The notes below the pieces were generated by a model. That model saw nothing but the letters and a program-made list of their open reading frames with translations. It made no database searches and had not been told where the DNA came from. From DATBGZ01 sp036557785 (GTDB lineage Bacteria; Actinomycetota; Actinomycetes; Mycobacteriales; Micromonosporaceae): 35,514 bases of DNA. Of this stretch, positions 31,935 through 35,514 are shown in pieces. The position numbers were made by a program, and so were the translations under genes. The stretch lies in the NCBI GenBank assembly GCA_036557785.1, contig DATBGZ010000067.1, positions 1 to 35,514 on the forward strand. Reading direction: 5' to 3'. Each line of letters starts with the position of its first letter. Within the stretch, counting starts at the first letter, position 1.

Positions 31935-34668
31935 ACAGACCGGGATCGGTGCCGAGCGGGCACGCCTCGCCGACGCCGACGCCGACGACAGCGGCGGACA
32001 CTCCGGCTGGCGCGCCTGGGGGCCGTACCTGGCAGAGCGGGCCTGGGGCACCGTGCGCGAGGACTACAGCGACCACGGCACCGCCTGGGACTTCTTCCCC
32101 CACGACCACGCACGCTCGCGCGTGTACCGCTGGAACGAAGACGGTCTGGGTGGGATCTGCGACGACCGGCAGACGTTCTGCTTCGCCTTCGCCTTCTGGA
32201 ACGGGCGCGACCAGATTCTCAAAGAGCGCATCTTCGGCCTCACCGGGCCGGAGGGCAACCATGGCGAGGACGCCAAAGAGTACTGGTGGTACCTCGACTC
32301 GACGCCCACCCACTCCTGGATGCGCTGGCGCTACCACTACCCGCAGAGCCCCTTCCCGTACGGCGAGATCGTGCGCACCAACGGGGCACGCGGGAAGAGC
32401 GAGCCGGAGTACGAACTCGTCGATACCGGCATCTTCGACGAGGACCGGTACTGGGCAATCACCGTCGACTATGCCAAGGCATCGCCCACCGACCTGTGCA
32501 TCCTGGTCTCGATCGAGAACCGGGGGCCGGAGGCTGAGACGCTGCACGTGCTGCCCACGCTGTGGTTCCGCAACACCTGGGCGTGGGGCCTGCCGGGCTT
32601 CGACGACGTGCCGGTCATCCACGGGTACGACAAGGGCACGCTGGTCGGCAAGCACCGTACGCTCGGGCGCATCGTGCTCGCGGGCGAAGACGGCCCGGAG
32701 GCTGTGGCGTGCGACAACGAGAACAACGCGCAGCGCCTGTGGGGCCTGGCGAGCCGCTCGCCCTATCCCAAGGACGCCATCAATGACTACATTGTGGACG
32801 GTAAGCCGACCGTGAACCCGCAGCGGGTCGGCACGAAGGCGGCCTTGTGCTACACGCTGCGCGTCGAACCGGGCGCCACGGCCACGATCCGGCTCAGGCT
32901 CGCGCAGGTCGCCACCCCCGCCGACGACTGGTCACCCGAGGCCGCGGCACACAGCCACGCGAAGCTCGACCTGCGCAAGGGCTTTGACGCGGTGCTGCGT
33001 GAGCGCCAGCGCGAGGCGGACGAGTTCTTCGCGACGGTGACCCCGCCCGGCGCCAGCCCGGACGAGGCGTTGGTGCTGCGCCAGGCGGTGGCCGGACTCA
33101 TGTGGGGCAAGCAGTTCTACCACTGGGACGTGGCGCGCTGGCTCGCCGGCGACCCGAACGGGACACCGCCGCCGCCGTCCCGCCAGCGCAACCGGCACTG
33201 GTGGCATATGTCCAGCTTCGACGTGATCTCGATGCCCGACCCCTGGGAGTACCCCTGGTACGCCGCCTGGGATCTCGCGTTCCAGTGCGTGGCGATCGCG
33301 CGGGTCGACCCGGGCTTCGCCAAACAGCAACTGCTCCTTCTCCTGAAGGAGTGGTACATGCACCCCAATGGACAGTTGCCGGCGTACGAGTGGGCGCTCG
33401 ACGACGTGAACCCGCCGGTGCACTGCTGGGCCGCGCTGCGCGTCTTCGAGCTCGACGGCGCCGAGGACTACGACTTCCTGGAACGTGTCCTGCACAAGCT
33501 GCTGATGAACTTCACCTGGTGGGTCAACCGCAAGGACTCCGACGGCAACAACGCGTTCGAGGGTGGCTTCCTCGGTCTGGACAACGTCGGCCCGTTCGAC
33601 CGTGGTGCGGCACTGCCGGTCGCTGGGGTACTCGAGCAGAGCGACGGTACGGCGTGGATGGCGATGTACGCGCTGAACATGCTGGAGACCTGCCTCGTGC
33701 TGGCGGTCCGCACTCCGTCCTATATGGACCTCGCGACGAAGTTCCTCGAGCACTTCGCCTACATCGCGTCGGCCGCGTACAGCCAGGGTCTGTGGGACGA
33801 GGACGACGGGTTCTTCTACGACGTCATCCGCCAGGCCGACGGCCAGAAGGTGCCGATGAAGGTGCGGTCCGTGGTCGGGCTGCTCCCGGTGGCCGCCACG
33901 TCGATCCTCTCCTCGGTCACCCTCAACCGGCTGCCCGCCGTCGCGGGGCGGCTGCGCTGGTTCCTCAGCAACAAGCCCGAGTACGCCGACGCGCTCTCGG
34001 CCCGCAACATCCGGCATGGCCAGCAGCAGCGGCTGCTCTCGGTCGTCGGTCCGGACCAGCTCATGCGCATCCTGGTCCGGATGCTGGATGAGGCTGAGTT
34101 CCTCAGCCCGTACGGTCTGCGCAGCCTCTCCCGCGCCCACCGCGATGCGCCATTCCGGGTTCGCCTGGACGGCACCGACTTCACGGTCGGCTACGAGCCA
34201 GCGGAGTCGGCGACCGCCATGTTCGGCGGAAACTCCAACTGGCGCGGACCGGTGTGGTTCCCCGTGAACTACCTCATCATCGACGGACTTCGCCGGTTCG
34301 CTGAGTTCTACGGCGACGACCTGCTCGTCGAGTACCCCACGGGTTCGGGCCGCAAGCACAGCTTCGGCGAGATCGCCGACGACCTGACGCGCCGCCTGAC
34401 CAGCCTGTTCCTGCTCGACGACACCGGTCGGCGTCCCGTCCACGGCTCGGTCGAGCTCTTCCAGCGCGACGAGCGGTGGCGCGACCTCATCCCGTTCCAC
34501 GAGTACTTCCACGGCGAGAACGGCACCGGCCTGGGCGCGTCGCACCAGACGGGTTGGACGTCCCTGGTGATCGACATGATCATCTCTCGCCACACCAAAC
34601 GTCCTCGTGGTCGCTCACCCGGGGCCAAGCGCAGCCGTTCCCGGGTCTGGAACCGCCGCAAGCCCTGA
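31927..34668 (+). CDS. GH63-like glucosidase (MGH1-type, YMR196W-like)
   Basis: 913 residues from GTG 31927. N-terminal part: RAWGPYLAERAWGTVREDYSDHGTAWDFFPHDHARSRVYRWNEDG, followed by a beta-sandwich. The C-terminal half is an (alpha/alpha)6 barrel with YPWYAAWDLAFQCVAIARVDPGFAKQQLLLLLKEWYMHPNGQLPAYEW, WVNRKDSDGNNAFEGGFLGLDNVGPFDR and GGNSNWRGPVWFPVNYLI. These are hallmarks of mannosyl-oligosaccharide glucosidase-like (GH63/MGH1) proteins common in actinobacteria and yeast (YMR196W). The natural substrate is not settled; related bacterial enzymes act on mannosylglycerate, glucosylglycerate or alpha-glucosides. Cytoplasmic, with no signal peptide. It diverges from the debranching-enzyme gene over 109 bases. 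A Lys/Arg/Ser-rich C-terminal end (TKRPRGRSPGAKRSRSR) is notable. Confidence 0.9.
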   Translation: MGEQTGIGAERARLADADADDSGGHSGWRAWGPYLAERAWGTVREDYSDHGTAWDFFPHDHARSRVYRWNEDGLGGICDDRQTFCFAFAFWNGRDQILKERIFGLTGPEGNHGEDAKEYWWYLDSTPTHSWMRWRYHYPQSPFPYGEIVRTNGARGKSEPEYELVDTGIFDEDRYWAITVDYAKASPTDLCILVSIENRGPEAETLHVLPTLWFRNTWAWGLPGFDDVPVIHGYDKGTLVGKHRTLGRIVLAGEDGPEAVACDNENNAQRLWGLASRSPYPKDAINDYIVDGKPTVNPQRVGTKAALCYTLRVEPGATATIRLRLAQVATPADDWSPEAAAHSHAKLDLRKGFDAVLRERQREADEFFATVTPPGASPDEALVLRQAVAGLMWGKQFYHWDVARWLAGDPNGTPPPPSRQRNRHWWHMSSFDVISMPDPWEYPWYAAWDLAFQCVAIARVDPGFAKQQLLLLLKEWYMHPNGQLPAYEWALDDVNPPVHCWAALRVFELDGAEDYDFLERVLHKLLMNFTWWVNRKDSDGNNAFEGGFLGLDNVGPFDRGAALPVAGVLEQSDGTAWMAMYALNMLETCLVLAVRTPSYMDLATKFLEHFAYIASAAYSQGLWDEDDGFFYDVIRQADGQKVPMKVRSVVGLLPVAATSILSSVTLNRLPAVAGRLRWFLSNKPEYADALSARNIRHGQQQRLLSVVGPDQLMRILVRMLDEAEFLSPYGLRSLSRAHRDAPFRVRLDGTDFTVGYEPAESATAMFGGNSNWRGPVWFPVNYLIIDGLRRFAEFYGDDLLVEYPTGSGRKHSFGEIADDLTRRLTSLFLLDDTGRRPVHGSVELFQRDERWRDLIPFHEYFHGENGTGLGASHQTGWTSLVIDMIISRHTKRPRGRSPGAKRSRSRVWNRRKP

Positions 34669-34923
34669 GGGCCGGGGTGCGTTGCGCGGTTGGCCGTCCG
34701 CCGTCGTAGGTCTCTCCACAATGGACCAGGCGTCCGAGTCGCTCCCGTCGGAGGCGGCTGCGCCCTGGCCGTTCGCGCTTTCCTGCTGTCCGCAGACCGC
34801 TATGCCCACGTTACAGTCGCTCTACTGTGGACCTGTTTGGGTTACGCGGTTTCTGGCAGGTTTTCTCGCGACACGCCGTTCCCGCTCCGAACATTTGTCG
34901 GAGGTGGTTGGTAGGGTGTGGGC
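34669..34923. other. 255-base intergenic region before the DUF222 gene
   Basis: No gene is apparent. It is less GC-rich than its neighbours. The segment ending just before ATG 34924 (CGAACATTTGTCGG at about 34886-34899, then TAGGGT) may hold the promoter of the DUF222 gene, but no clean -35/-10 pair with standard spacing is present. Confidence 0.4.
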
Positions 34924-35514
34924 ATGTCCGTCAGGTACCGGCGCAGCCGGCCGGCCCAGCCCGCGGTCGCGGTCGCCGGGCCGGTGGCGTGTGCCGCGGT
35001 GGCGGCGTTGGCCGAGGTCCCGGTCGGGCCGGGGCTGGCCGCGGCGTTGGCCCAGATCCGGATTGGCGGGTTGAGCGGGTTTGACAAGGTGCTGCTGCTG
35101 CGCGCCCGGCACCGCCAGGACAATCACGAACGTGGTCTGCTGCTGCAGGCCGTCGCCGCGGTCGCCCTGCACACCGACCCCGACCCCACCGACCCCGACC
35201 CCGCCGACCCCGACCCCGCCGACCCCGGCCCCGACGAGGGCGGCGATGACGGTGACGGTGGTGTCGGCGGTGTCGGGGTGCTGGTGCCGGATGTGGATGA
35301 GGTGCGGGCGGCGTTGGTGTTGACCCGTAGGGCGGCGCAGGGGTTGTGTGGGCTGGCGGTGGATCTGGTCGCCCGGATGCCGGCGGTGTTGGCGGCGATG
35401 ATCGCCGGGGGGCTCGACCAGCCCCGGGCGCGGATCTTCAGCAGCTGGACCGAGCAGCTGTGTGCCCGGCACACGGCGGCGGTCGTGGCGCATCTGCTGC
35501 CGATCGCTGCCCGG
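34924..35514 (+). CDS. DUF222 (13E12-type) protein, probable HNH endonuclease, 3' truncated by window
   Basis: The frame is open from ATG 34924 to the last base (197 residues) and the end is outside the window. Recognisable DUF222 features are IRIGGLSGFDKVLLLRARHRQDNHERGLLLQAVA, then DEVRAALVLTRRAAQGLCGLAVDLVARMPAVLAAMIAGGLDQPRARIFSSWTEQL. Full-length relatives end in an HNH nuclease domain, which would lie beyond 35514. The family is found in many copies per genome in actinobacteria (REP13E12 in mycobacteria), and its biological role is unsettled. An Asp/Pro repeat tract interrupts the domain at about residues 85-105. Its promoter area is described in the preceding entry. Confidence 0.85.
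   Translation, partial: MSVRYRRSRPAQPAVAVAGPVACAAVAALAEVPVGPGLAAALAQIRIGGLSGFDKVLLLRARHRQDNHERGLLLQAVAAVALHTDPDPTDPDPADPDPADPGPDEGGDDGDGGVGGVGVLVPDVDEVRAALVLTRRAAQGLCGLAVDLVARMPAVLAAMIAGGLDQPRARIFSSWTEQLCARHTAAVVAHLLPIAAR
35176..35235 (+). repeat. 15-bp coding tandem repeats (DPDPA) in the DUF222 gene
   Basis: Four units of the form GACCCCGACCCCGCC start at 35176, 35191, 35206 and 35221 and encode DPDPA/T pentapeptides. Units 2 and 3 are identical. A Gly/Asp/Val-rich tract follows. Confidence 0.9.

Overview
This is a 35.5-kb stretch of very GC-rich DNA (roughly 70 % G+C by eye) from a filamentous-type actinobacterium. Signs of this are frequent GTG and TTG starts, a WhiB-family iron-sulfur regulator, a SigF/SigB-type sigma factor, the actinobacterial GlgE glucan pathway, PASTA and LppU-like envelope proteins and a DUF222/13E12-type HNH-nuclease gene. 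An intergenic stem-loop at 15285-15336 resembles, from memory, the GGAAGGGCACC-type repeats of Micromonosporaceae, so that family is my best guess (inference, not proven). I see no rRNA, tRNA, CRISPR array, insertion sequence or phage module. The window reads as ordinary chromosome with some unusual protein architectures.

Layout. 1-2.5 kb: the end of a dimethylglycine/sarcosine dehydrogenase-like gene coupled to a GNAT acetyltransferase, facing a METTL20-like protein methyltransferase. 2.5-7.7 kb: a YibE/F-type multipass membrane protein, a geranylgeranyl-reductase-family flavoprotein, a single-pass surface protein and a DUF4262 protein. 7.8-15.3 kb: a glucan module with glgM-glgE-glgB as a tightly packed minus-strand operon and glgC diverging from it, followed by a membrane-anchored protein with a CBM6/35-like ectodomain. 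15.3-24.3 kb: an M3 metallopeptidase, a solute-binding/VWA surface protein, a secreted transglycosylase-like protein, an SMP-30 lactonase, a two-domain VOC protein, a uridine-kinase-like protein without a P-loop, a PASTA membrane protein and a small multipass protein. 24.4-28.8 kb: a regulatory/DNA-repair block with a RecQ helicase carrying a C-terminal Tudor-like domain, a WhiB protein, a STAS-sigma factor fusion and an LppU-like lipoprotein-type protein. 28.8-34.7 kb: an AraC regulator, a GH133-type glycogen debranching enzyme and a divergent GH63-like glucosidase. 34.9 kb to the end: the start of a DUF222 gene.

How the genes work together. GlgC makes ADP-glucose, GlgM converts it with glucose-1-phosphate to maltose-1-phosphate, GlgE polymerises that into alpha-1,4-glucan and GlgB branches it. 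The distant debranching enzyme and GH63-like glucosidase could take alpha-glucans apart. TreS and Pep2, which feed GlgE from trehalose, are absent here. The most novel-looking items are the STAS-sigma fusion, the rearranged RecQ with a Tudor-like tail, the CBM-like surface protein beside glgC, and several intergenic palindromes or iterated repeats near 17.35, 19.48, 23.4-23.6 and 28.25 kb.
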